Origin: Clostridiales bacterium
Lineage (GTDB): Bacteria; Bacillota; Clostridia; Christensenellales; Aristaeellaceae
Length of the DNA stretch: 64,000 nt
Assembly: GCA_024684375.1 (NCBI GenBank)
Contig: JAIKWZ010000018.1
Span: 62,001-126,000 of the forward strand
Reading direction: 5' to 3'
Shown: positions 57,497-64,000 of the stretch, in pieces
Numbering within the stretch: position 1 is the stretch's first letter
How the letters are laid out: each line of letters starts with the position of its first letter
Made by a program: the position numbers and the translations under genes
The notes under the pieces: model-generated
What the model saw: only the letters and a program-made list of their open reading frames with translations
The model's database searches: none
Told to the model about the DNA's origin: nothing

Positions 57497-58348
57497 ATGT
57501 ACAGGATAGCGCGCAAAAAAGCACTTAACCCCACAGTCACGCTTATGGACGTATACGCGCCGCTGGTGGCCGCCAAAGCGCTTCCGGGGCAGTTTATAAT
57601 ACTGCGTGCGGACAGCGAAGGGGAACGCATCCCCCTGACAGTGGCGGGCACCGACCCCGAAAAAGGGCTGGTGACCATCATTTTCCAGATAGTAGGCGCT
57701 ACGACATTCAAGCTCGATCAGCTCGGCGAGGGGGAAATGATACCCGACTTCGCGGGTCCGCTGGGCGAGCCTACCGACCTTGAGGGTATCAGCTCTGCCT
57801 GCATAGTGGGCGGCGGCGTGGGCTGCGCCATCGCCTGGCCGATAGCCAAAGCGCTTAAACAGAAGGGCTGTAAGGTGACGGGCATCATCGGCTTCAGGAC
57901 CAAAGACCTGGTCATACTGGAGGACGAATTCAGACAGTGCTGCGATAAGCTCATCGTGATGACCGATGACGGCTCCTACGGTGAGAAGGGCAATGTGACC
58001 CAGCCCCTCAAGAGCCTGCTTGAGACCGGAGAACGCTTTGACAAAGCGGTCGCCATTGGCCCGCTGGTGATGATGAAGTTCACGGTACTGACGTGCCGGC
58101 CGTTCAACGTGCCAGTTACCGTGAGCATGAACCCCATCATGATAGACGGCACCGGCATGTGCGGAGGCTGCCGCCTGACCCTCAACACTCCCGAGGGCAG
58201 GGTCACCCGCTTCGCCTGCGTGGACGGGCCGGACTTTGACGGCTATCAGGTTGACTTTGACGAGGCCATGCGCCGGGGCCGCATGTATTCGGCGTTCGAG
58301 AGGCACGCTTACGACGAAGCCTGCCGCCTGTTCAAAAAGGAGGGGTAA
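57497..58348 (+). CDS. Ferredoxin-NADP reductase alpha-like flavoprotein (NfnA/SudB-like)
   Basis: A 283-residue protein of the dihydroorotate dehydrogenase electron-transfer subunit/NfnA type. The N-terminal beta-barrel with PGQFIILRADSEGERIPLT binds FAD, GGGVGCAIAWPIAKAL is the NAD(P) loop, and the [2Fe-2S] ligands lie in DGTGMCGGCRLT and FACVDGPDFDG. In the electron-bifurcating NfnAB complex and in sulfide dehydrogenase this subunit pairs with a glutamate-synthase-like beta subunit, usually encoded directly after it. Here a HAD phosphatase follows instead, so the partner must be elsewhere. The ATG lies 8-10 nt after GAGGAG. Confidence 0.88.
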   Translation: MYRIARKKALNPTVTLMDVYAPLVAAKALPGQFIILRADSEGERIPLTVAGTDPEKGLVTIIFQIVGATTFKLDQLGEGEMIPDFAGPLGEPTDLEGISSACIVGGGVGCAIAWPIAKALKQKGCKVTGIIGFRTKDLVILEDEFRQCCDKLIVMTDDGSYGEKGNVTQPLKSLLETGERFDKAVAIGPLVMMKFTVLTCRPFNVPVTVSMNPIMIDGTGMCGGCRLTLNTPEGRVTRFACVDGPDFDGYQVDFDEAMRRGRMYSAFERHAYDEACRLFKKEG

Positions 58349-58351
58349 GCC

Positions 58352-59257
58352 ATGCCCGATATGCCCGTAGCCGCCCTGATATACGACTTTGACAAGACCC
58401 TGTCGCCGCGTGACCAGCAGGAATACTCCTTCCTGCCGGGCCTGAACATAGACCCCGCGGAGTTCTGGGGAGAGTGCCGCCAACTGCAGCTCAGGCACCA
58501 CATGGACAGTGTGCTGGCGTATATGCTGAACATGAAGCTCAGAAGCAGCGGCACCCGCCTGCTCACCCGGGACAGCCTCGCGAAGCTGGGGGAAGCGGTG
58601 GAGTTCTTCCCCGGGGTGGAAAGCTGGTTCGGCAGGGTCAACCAAATAGGGCTGGAGTATGGCCTTAAGGTGGAGCATTACATCATATCTTCCGGCCTTA
58701 AGGAGATAATCGGCGGCAGCCGCATAGCCAAGGAGTTCACCGCCGTGTTCGCCGCGTCCTTCGTTTACGGGGAGGACGGCATCGCCCTGTGGCCCGCCAC
58801 CGCGGTCAACTACACCGAGAAGACCCAGCACCTGTTCCGCATCAACAAGGGCATACTGGACATGACCAACGACCGCGACCTTAACGGCTTCACTCCCGAA
58901 TACAAGCGGCGCGTGCCCTTCTCGAACATGATATACGTGGGCGACGGGCTGACCGATGTGCCCTGCATGAAGATGACCCGCTCCAAAGGCGGCACCTCCA
59001 TCGCCGTGTACCCCGAAGGGGGCAGCAGCCTGGGGGACAACATGCTCCTGCAGGAAAGGTGCGACTACTGTGTGCCAGCGGACTATACCCCGAACAGCCC
59101 CCTCGAGAACACCGTAAGGGTGCTGTTAAAGCGCATCTCCGCTCAAACCGAGTGCGCGAACGTGCATGCCCTGCAGGAGGAAAACGCTATCCGGCGAGGC
59201 GGCATCCCCCAGTGGCAATTGCAGCTGAACAGGGAGGACACGTCGCTGGAATCTTAG
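58352..59257 (+). CDS. HAD-family phosphatase
   Basis: A 301-residue haloacid dehalogenase-fold hydrolase of the HAD-IB-like kind. IYDFDKTLSP holds motif I (DxD-like with nucleophile Asp), ISSGLKEII is motif II, and YVGDGLTDVPCMK is motif IV with its acids. The insert between motifs I and II is helical (about residues 20-110). The phosphorylated substrate is unknown. GGAGGGG lies just before the ATG. It is last in the transcription unit that includes dnaX and is followed by a strong terminator. Confidence 0.88.
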   Translation: MPDMPVAALIYDFDKTLSPRDQQEYSFLPGLNIDPAEFWGECRQLQLRHHMDSVLAYMLNMKLRSSGTRLLTRDSLAKLGEAVEFFPGVESWFGRVNQIGLEYGLKVEHYIISSGLKEIIGGSRIAKEFTAVFAASFVYGEDGIALWPATAVNYTEKTQHLFRINKGILDMTNDRDLNGFTPEYKRRVPFSNMIYVGDGLTDVPCMKMTRSKGGTSIAVYPEGGSSLGDNMLLQERCDYCVPADYTPNSPLENTVRVLLKRISAQTECANVHALQEENAIRRGGIPQWQLQLNREDTSLES

Positions 59258-59268
59258 GCGCGAAACAG

Positions 59269-59303
59269 CCGGGCGGGAGGGGAGCTTCCCGCCCGGTTTT
59301 TTT
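59269..59303 (+). terminator. Terminator after the HAD phosphatase gene
   Basis: CCGGGCGGGA pairs with TCCCGCCCGG around 8 nt and is followed by seven T residues. Confidence 0.93.
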
Positions 59304-59353
59304 GTGTAAAGACTTGAAAAAATGTGTTAAATGTGGTAATGTTACTTTGTAAG

Positions 59354-59359
59354 TATAAT
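59354..59359 (+). promoter_or_regulatory. -10 box of the surface-protein leader
   Basis: A perfect TATAAT in an AT-rich stretch (59304-59360). No good -35 at normal spacing. An upstream alternative is TTGAAA with TAATGT 17 nt further. Transcription would start near 59366. Confidence 0.55.
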
Positions 59360-59365
59360 CAGGGA

Positions 59366-59492
59366 GAAGGCTGCGCCACTGAGGCCGGACATCCGCGTAA
59401 TAAGCTGATGCTCACGGTGCCGCGCTGCCGAGAGGCGGCGAAGCGCTTCCTGCCATGACGCGGCGTGTCTTAGGGGACAGCCGCGTTTTTTT
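59366..59492 (+). ncRNA. Structured leader RNA, candidate riboswitch/attenuator
   Basis: About 127 nt between the -10 box and a terminator, with no open frame of note. Stems seen: CGGA/TCCG (59387-59396), and a two-tier hairpin GCGCT-GCCG with CGGC-AGCGC (59422-59446). The hexamer GCCGCG occurs twice (59419-59424 and 59480-59485); both can pair with CGCGGC (59459-59464), which is the left arm of the terminator. So an antiterminator and a terminator are mutually exclusive. Short matches to cobalamin-riboswitch landmarks occur in the right order (AGGGA 59361-59365, GCCACTG 59375-59381, CCTGCC 59449-59454), but the full B12 box and core stems are not apparent, so no class is assigned. It would control the secreted-protein genes at 59560 and 62359. 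Confidence 0.55.
59458..59492 (+). terminator. Leader terminator (attenuator)
   Basis: ACGCGGC and GCCGCGT enclose TGTC/GACA pairing and a short loop, followed by seven T. It lies 68 nt before the start codon of the secreted protein and competes with the upstream GCCGCG. Confidence 0.85.
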
Positions 59493-59559
59493 ATTCCCTT
59501 GCGCGCCGCGGGGACGTCCGTGAATCCGTCACAGATCCCATAAAAGGAGGTAACGATAC

Positions 59560-62289
59560 ATGAAACGCCTGTTTACCCTGCTGTTGGCGTTGGTGCTCGC
59601 GCTGGGCGGGCTGTGCCTGCCCGCCGAAGCGGCGAGTTCGCAGAAGGTGGTCAAGGAACAGATTATCAAACAGCCCACCTGCGAAAAACCGGGTATAAAA
59701 AGACAATACGACAGTAATGGGACTTCAAAGGATGTAGAGATACCCGCTCTGGGGCACAAATGGAGCAAGAAGACCTACACGAGAAAGCCTGACTGCACCA
59801 ATCAGGGAGTGTACTCCCGCACCTGCTCGCGCTGCGGCAAAAAAGGGACCTGGCGTGAGAAAGCGCTGGGGCACGACTGGGGCAAGCAGGTGCTCACGAA
59901 AAAGGCTGACTGCACGCATGAAGGCGTGTACACCAGCACCTGCACCCGCTGCAAGCAGCAGAAGACCGTAAAAACGGTAAAGGCGCTGGGGCACGACTGG
60001 GACGAGGGCGTGATCACCAGTGAGCCTCAGGGCTTTACCCCCGGCGAAAAGCTGTTTACCTGCAAACGCGACCCCAAACACACGCGCACTGAGCAAGTGG
60101 ATCCCACAGAGCTGCTGTTCGCCACGCTGGAGGGCGGATTCAAGCTGCCGGACTTTGACAGAAGCACTTTTGAGCTTTCGGACATTCCGGTGCCGGTGAT
60201 CGTAGAGCAGCCGAAAGGCGGATATGTCGCGCCCGACAGCGACGAAGGCCTTGTGATGAGCGTGAAAGCGGAAGGCGGAGAACCTCCCTACACCTACGAA
60301 TGGTACCGCACGGCTCAGGACGAGGAAACGCTTGAAAAGGCCAAGGACTTTGTTGTCATGATGGCTAAGCTCTTCGGTATGAGCGAGGAAGAGACCCAGG
60401 CGAAGCTTGCGGATGTGACCCTTGAGAGCGCGGGCGAATTGGTGGGAGAGGAACAGGAGTTCCATGCCACTGAAGGGGATTTTGGCTACTTCTGCGTGGT
60501 ATCGGACAGCATAGGCCAGAAGGCCATTTCAGACGTCGCCAAGGCGAAAAGCGCCATAAGCATCTGGACAGAGCCGTCCAATACGAACCTTATGGACAAG
60601 GAGAGCGTCACCCTCTCATGCATGGCTACAGGCGGCAGCGGCGAATACGGCTACACCTGGTACAGATTCAGCGAAGACGCTGAAGACACCGAGCTGGGCA
60701 GCGGCACCCTGGCGACCGAGGGCTTCAACGCGGGCAAGTTAAACGAGTTTACGGTGGACGACTGCGGCGAATACTACTGCGTAGCCGACGACCGGGTGAC
60801 CGGCCACACCGCCGCTTCCCGTACCGCGACCGTGTACGCCGCGCCGCAGCTCAGGATAGCTATAGACTATGCCACAGAGACGCAGAAACCCGGCGTGAGT
60901 TACGAGCTCCTCGCGCTGGTCTCGGGCGGCGTGCCTCCCTATCAGGTGTGGTGGGAGTACGGCGGCTTGGTCATACCAAGCAAGGAGACAGATGACGACG
61001 AAGGGATTTTGACCGCGGCCGAAAGCGTGGAAGCGGGCATGTATACGGTGTACGCCGAAGACGAAGTGGGGAATTTCACCTGCCAGACTATCACCCGCAG
61101 CGATCCGCCGCTCAGAATAGCCAAACAGCCTGAAGGCGGCACGATACAGCTGTACGGCAACGAAATGATCAGCGTTGCGGTCACTGACGGCGAAGCGCCT
61201 TATAACTACGTGCTCTACCGCAATAACGGTGAGACATACGCCGAAGCCACGCTGGATGATCCCGAAGCCTCGTTTGAAGTGTTTGACGCCGGCTCGTATT
61301 ACTTCCGGGTAGAGGACACCAACGGCCGCTCCTGCCGCTCCAAAACGGCAGTATTTGAAATGGCGAAGATAACCATTACGCACTGGACCCCCGAAGCTGA
61401 GATCACGCGCCGGGATAAGCCAGCGAAGCTGAAGGTGGAAGCGGAAGGCGGCACGGAGCCTTACTTCTACATGTGGATAAGGATAATAGACGGCGCCTGG
61501 TATCTTATTGGCCAGAACAGCCAGGAAGCCAGCGTGACCGTGCCGGGCGAATACTTCTGCATAGTCGCGGACGAAGAGGGCTACGCGGCGTACTCCAATG
61601 TAATGACAGTCACGTACACAGGCGGCGGTCCTTTGATCGTTGAGCAGCCCACTGGCGGTGCGCTGGATGATGACGGCTCCTTTACACTGACTTGCAAAGC
61701 AGTCAGCAGTTCCGGAGGAGAGCTGCGCTATGAGTGGGAGAAGTCCGCAATAGGCGCGCGCCCAAACTGGAAGCCGGTCTCCCGTTCCGGCGGGAGCAGC
61801 CGGTCCAGATCCGTCCGGGAGAGCGCCGCATACCGCTGCAAAGTCACCGACATAAAGACCGGAGAATACGTCTACACCAATCAAGTGCTGGTCAAGCAGA
61901 ATGAGAAAATCTCCGTGAAGATCGAGAAGACAGGCCGCGGCGGGCAAAACGGGGAATACGGACAGTATAGGTACATTATCACGGGCGGCATCGCCCCTTA
62001 CAAAGTCGAGTGCTATCTTGTCAGCAGTTATCTGTCCGCGACAGAGAATAAGTGGATAGACCTGGAGGTGCTGTGGTGGTCGTCTTCTGACATCACGGAA
62101 GAATGGGCGACAAACGAATTCAATCTTGACATGTACTACGATTTCGTATACTGGGATCCCAATGAACAGATAAACAAGAAAAACTGGCAATACGCGAAGT
62201 ACTATTTGGTGGTAAGCGATGTGAACGGCGACCCGAAAACGACCGATCTCATTGACGTATATCACGACTACAAAGACGGAGAACAATAA
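59560..62289 (+). CDS. Secreted protein with CxxC/GH repeats and Ig-like domains
   Basis: A 909-residue exported protein. The signal peptide MKRLFTLLLALVLALGGLCL ends at AEA-ASS. Residues about 25-175 contain four repeats of about 40 residues with the pattern C-x10-TCSRCG-x(n)-ALGHDW; the middle two keep C, CxxC and H, and the first and last are degenerate. The rest is a string of beta-sandwich domains. At least one has Ig hallmarks (VTLSCMATGG, YTWYRF, DDCGEYYCVADD), and others share GGxPPYxxxW and AGxYxxxxxD patterns. There is no LPXTG anchor or membrane helix at the C-terminus. AAAGGAGG precedes the ATG. A cell-surface adhesin or binding role is plausible. The GH repeats are of a kind I recall from clostridial surface proteins. 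Confidence 0.82.
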   Translation: MKRLFTLLLALVLALGGLCLPAEAASSQKVVKEQIIKQPTCEKPGIKRQYDSNGTSKDVEIPALGHKWSKKTYTRKPDCTNQGVYSRTCSRCGKKGTWREKALGHDWGKQVLTKKADCTHEGVYTSTCTRCKQQKTVKTVKALGHDWDEGVITSEPQGFTPGEKLFTCKRDPKHTRTEQVDPTELLFATLEGGFKLPDFDRSTFELSDIPVPVIVEQPKGGYVAPDSDEGLVMSVKAEGGEPPYTYEWYRTAQDEETLEKAKDFVVMMAKLFGMSEEETQAKLADVTLESAGELVGEEQEFHATEGDFGYFCVVSDSIGQKAISDVAKAKSAISIWTEPSNTNLMDKESVTLSCMATGGSGEYGYTWYRFSEDAEDTELGSGTLATEGFNAGKLNEFTVDDCGEYYCVADDRVTGHTAASRTATVYAAPQLRIAIDYATETQKPGVSYELLALVSGGVPPYQVWWEYGGLVIPSKETDDDEGILTAAESVEAGMYTVYAEDEVGNFTCQTITRSDPPLRIAKQPEGGTIQLYGNEMISVAVTDGEAPYNYVLYRNNGETYAEATLDDPEASFEVFDAGSYYFRVEDTNGRSCRSKTAVFEMAKITITHWTPEAEITRRDKPAKLKVEAEGGTEPYFYMWIRIIDGAWYLIGQNSQEASVTVPGEYFCIVADEEGYAAYSNVMTVTYTGGGPLIVEQPTGGALDDDGSFTLTCKAVSSSGGELRYEWEKSAIGARPNWKPVSRSGGSSRSRSVRESAAYRCKVTDIKTGEYVYTNQVLVKQNEKISVKIEKTGRGGQNGEYGQYRYIITGGIAPYKVECYLVSSYLSATENKWIDLEVLWWSSSDITEEWATNEFNLDMYYDFVYWDPNEQINKKNWQYAKYYLVVSDVNGDPKTTDLIDVYHDYKDGEQ
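59746..59982 (+). repeat. Tandem repeats coding CxxC/GH units (first gene)
   Basis: Two units of 117 and 120 nt beginning with the codons for ALGH and followed by a third partial unit. The second unit is very similar in DNA to units of the paralogous gene at 62575-62931, which fits recent duplication or exchange. Confidence 0.75.
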
Positions 62290-62312
62290 GCATACCTGAC
62301 TGTGATCGAAGC

Positions 62313-62335
62313 GGGACCACGTCAATACAGGTCCC
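62313..62335 (+). other. Weak hairpin between the paired surface-protein genes
   Basis: GGGACC and GGTCCC pair across an 11-nt loop, followed by AATCTTTC. Termination is probably weak, so both genes may be on one transcript. The intergenic gap is 69 nt and shows no promoter. Confidence 0.4.
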
Positions 62336-62358
62336 AATCTTTCAGAAAGGGGTTATGT

Positions 62359-64000
62359 ATGAAAAAAGCTTTGCTGGTACTGCTGGCGCTGCTGCTCACA
62401 CCGCTTTTGCTGGGCGAAGTGAGCCTGCCCGCCGAAGCGGCGCACAAGCACAAATGGGAAGACGAAGAGGTGGTGGCCGAGCCGACCTGCATCCAGCCCG
62501 GCTCAAAGATCCAGGTGTGCTATAACTGCCCCGACTCTATCACCGGGCGCAGCACACGGACCGTCGAGATCCCCGCGCTGGGACACAAGTGGGGGAAAAG
62601 GATCTGGGTAAAACAGCCTGACTGCACCCATCAGGGAACGTTCTACCGCACCTGCACCCGCTGCGGCAAGAAAACCGAAACCTACCGTGAGAAGGCGCTG
62701 GGGCACGACTGGGGCAAGCAGGTGGTGACGAAGAAGGCAGACTGCACGCACGAAGGCGTGTACACCAGCACCTGCAGCCGCTGCAAGCAGCAGAAGACGG
62801 AGAAAATAAAAGCCTTGGGGCACGACTGGGGCAAGCAGGCGCTCACGCAGAAGACGGACTGCACGCATGAGGGCGTGTACACCAGCACCTGCTCGCGCTG
62901 CAAGCAGCAGAAGACCGTAAAAACGGTAAAGGCGCTGGGACACGACTGGGACGAGGGCGTGATAACCAGGGAGCCGCATGGCTTCACTCCCGGCGTAAGG
63001 ACGTTCACCTGCAGGCGCGACTCCTCACATACATACACCGAGGAAGTGGATCCGTTCGAGCGGCTGTTCGCGGGGCTTGAAAACAAGCCTTTTGATCTGG
63101 CGAATCTTACGCCCATAGTGATAACGAAGCAGCCCGTGGGCGGTTATGTGGCGCGTGAGAGCGACGAAGGCATTGAGCTGTCCGTTGAGGTCAAGGGCGG
63201 CGAGCCCCCATATACCTATGAGTGGCACCAGGGCTCCAAGAGCGAGAGCCTGCAGAACACCGCTTCCGAGCTGGCCAACTGGCTGGGCGGCCTGCTGGGT
63301 CTCGGCCAGGACGAGATAGACGCAATGCTGGCGGCTCAGACGGACAAAATCGTAGGAGAAAACGAGCCGGTATACCACGTTACCGAAGGCGGTCACAGGT
63401 ACTGGTGCGTTGTCAGGGACTGCGAGGAGCAGGACGCCGAGTCCGACAAAGTCACAGTGGACTTCAAGATCGGCATCTGGACGCAGCCCGGCAGCAAGAA
63501 CCTGTCCGAAGGCAGTCCGGTATACCTGGAGTGCAAGGCATATAACGGTTCAGGCGAGTACACATACGAATGGTTCAAGTGGAACGACTCCGAGGGCGAC
63601 GACTTCTATATGGGCAGCGAGATGCCCTTGCCCGTGGCCGAAGCGGGCGAGTACTACTGCATCGCCATGGACGCCGTTACGGGCTCTACCGCCGAAAGCG
63701 ACAATGCCGTAGTATATGAGGCTCAGCCCCTTACCATAGAGATAATCGACGGGGACCAGACCTTATCGCCGGATGAGACCGGCATGCTCACCGCCAAAGT
63801 TTCCGGAGGAGTGCCTCCCTACGAAGGAAAATGGTCATGGCCGTTCCATGATGAGCTGTTCACGGAAACCACCGAGAGCGACGAAAACGTTTTCATCGCC
63901 CAGACCGAAAAAGCGGGCTGGTACACCTTCGATGTAAAGGATTCCATGAACAACGTCGCCTCCGCGAACGTATACCGCTACGACAAACAGCTCGACATAC
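62359..64000 (+). CDS. Secreted CxxC/GH-repeat and Ig-like protein, partial (3' end outside window)
   Basis: A paralogue of the preceding gene, open to the window edge (547 codons seen). The signal peptide MKKALLVLLALLLTPLLL ends near AEA-AHK. Five GH/Cys units follow (residues about 30-215); three consecutive ones keep C, CxxC and H, one more than its neighbour. Ig-like domains follow: GGYVARESDEGIELSVEV, VYLECKAYNGSGEYTYEW with EAGEYYCIAMD, and LTAKVSGGVPPY. Domain order matches the first protein over the visible part. AAAGGGG precedes the ATG at 62359; an ATG 4 nt earlier is out of frame. The two proteins probably form a functional pair or arose by local duplication. Confidence 0.85.
   Translation, partial: MKKALLVLLALLLTPLLLGEVSLPAEAAHKHKWEDEEVVAEPTCIQPGSKIQVCYNCPDSITGRSTRTVEIPALGHKWGKRIWVKQPDCTHQGTFYRTCTRCGKKTETYREKALGHDWGKQVVTKKADCTHEGVYTSTCSRCKQQKTEKIKALGHDWGKQALTQKTDCTHEGVYTSTCSRCKQQKTVKTVKALGHDWDEGVITREPHGFTPGVRTFTCRRDSSHTYTEEVDPFERLFAGLENKPFDLANLTPIVITKQPVGGYVARESDEGIELSVEVKGGEPPYTYEWHQGSKSESLQNTASELANWLGGLLGLGQDEIDAMLAAQTDKIVGENEPVYHVTEGGHRYWCVVRDCEEQDAESDKVTVDFKIGIWTQPGSKNLSEGSPVYLECKAYNGSGEYTYEWFKWNDSEGDDFYMGSEMPLPVAEAGEYYCIAMDAVTGSTAESDNAVVYEAQPLTIEIIDGDQTLSPDETGMLTAKVSGGVPPYEGKWSWPFHDELFTETTESDENVFIAQTEKAGWYTFDVKDSMNNVASANVYRYDKQLDI
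62575..62931 (+). repeat. Tandem repeats coding CxxC/GH units (second gene)
   Basis: Three units of 120, 117 and 120 nt, each starting at the ALGH codons. The last two are nearly identical in DNA sequence. The flanking segment coding KTVKALGHDWDEGVIT is nearly identical to that in the first gene. Confidence 0.75.

Noticed and set aside
57344..58831. A 495-codon minus-strand open frame across dnaX, the flavoprotein and HAD genes
   Set aside because: Three clear sense genes with motifs occupy the region; the antisense product has none.
59340..59460. SRP RNA, 6S RNA or a firm cobalamin riboswitch call for the leader
   Set aside because: The SRP GGAAGG/AGCA loop is absent, the length is short for 6S RNA, and the B12 box and core stems of cobalamin riboswitches are incomplete despite three short matches in order.
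60739..62337. A 532-codon minus-strand open frame inside the surface-protein gene
   Set aside because: Antisense shadow of a repetitive GC-rich gene; the sense frame has signal peptide, ribosome site and recognisable domains.
59746..62931. CRISPR-like array from the regular repeats
   Set aside because: Repeats are 117-120 nt, in frame and translated, with no unique spacers between short repeats.

Overview
The window looks like a chromosomal segment from a fairly high-GC Clostridia-type Firmicute that lives on plant and host glycans, for example a gut or rumen member of the Christensenellales. This is an inference. It rests on the plsX-acpP-rnc-smc-ftsY cluster, AGGAGG-type ribosome sites, frequent ATGA/GTGA gene overlaps, TTG and GTG starts, oligosaccharide (CUT1, Lpl/Ytc type) and Opp-type ABC transporters, and pectin and fucose enzymes. 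No rRNA, tRNA, CRISPR array, phage or transposase was seen.

Layout. 0-4.6 kb (minus strand): murG, then a translationally coupled SDR - DUF1653/RecQ - PfkB kinase operon. 4.7-6.3 kb: an alpha-L-fucosidase. 6.4-18.6 kb: a long housekeeping run of glnS, plsX, acpP, rnc, smc, ftsY, a TIM-barrel isomerase, pyrimidine nucleoside phosphorylase, a membrane protein and a lipid kinase. 18.7-21.7 kb (minus): an overlapping operon of nucleotidyltransferase, NahK-like sugar kinase and galE, read as a hexosamine/galactose salvage module. 21.9-27.9 kb: a pectin operon whose four proteins (URO-D-like protein, CE12 esterase, CE8-CE12 fusion, GH105-GH28 fusion) all lack signal peptides, which points to cytosolic breakdown of imported rhamnogalacturonan or pectin oligomers. 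28-32 kb: a membrane protein, a tandem ThyX, a class I amidotransferase, a TIM-barrel isomerase and tadA. 32-41 kb: a strongly transcribed Opp-type transporter whose subunits carry unusually large insertions. 41-49 kb: aldose epimerase, FAD oxidoreductase, a VOC protein with an unassigned (alpha/alpha)6-type protein, two metallo-beta-lactamase-fold proteins and a nitroreductase. 49.4-54.2 kb: an Lpl/Ytc-type sugar ABC transporter divergent from a GntR/LacI hybrid (AraR-type) regulator, with a palindrome between them. 54.2-54.8 kb: an AT-rich frameshifted secreted ORF. 54.9-59.3 kb: SGNH esterase, dnaX, an Nfn-alpha-like flavoprotein and a HAD phosphatase. 59.3-64 kb: a promoter and structured attenuator-like leader ahead of two paralogous secreted proteins with CxxC/GH repeats and Ig-like domains; the second runs off the window.

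Working together: the Ytc-type importer is the kind that in Bacillus subtilis sits beside a GH105 hydrolase, so it probably feeds the intracellular pectin operon about 22 kb away. The fucosidase, NahK-like kinase, GalE, CE2-like esterase and aldose epimerase fit the same glycan-scavenging life. The most unusual items are the enlarged Opp transporter, the attenuator-like leader with its paired surface proteins, the two-domain ThyX with complementary motif losses, the DUF1653-RecQ fusion and the slippery-site secreted ORF. All family calls were made by reading motifs by eye, with no database search.
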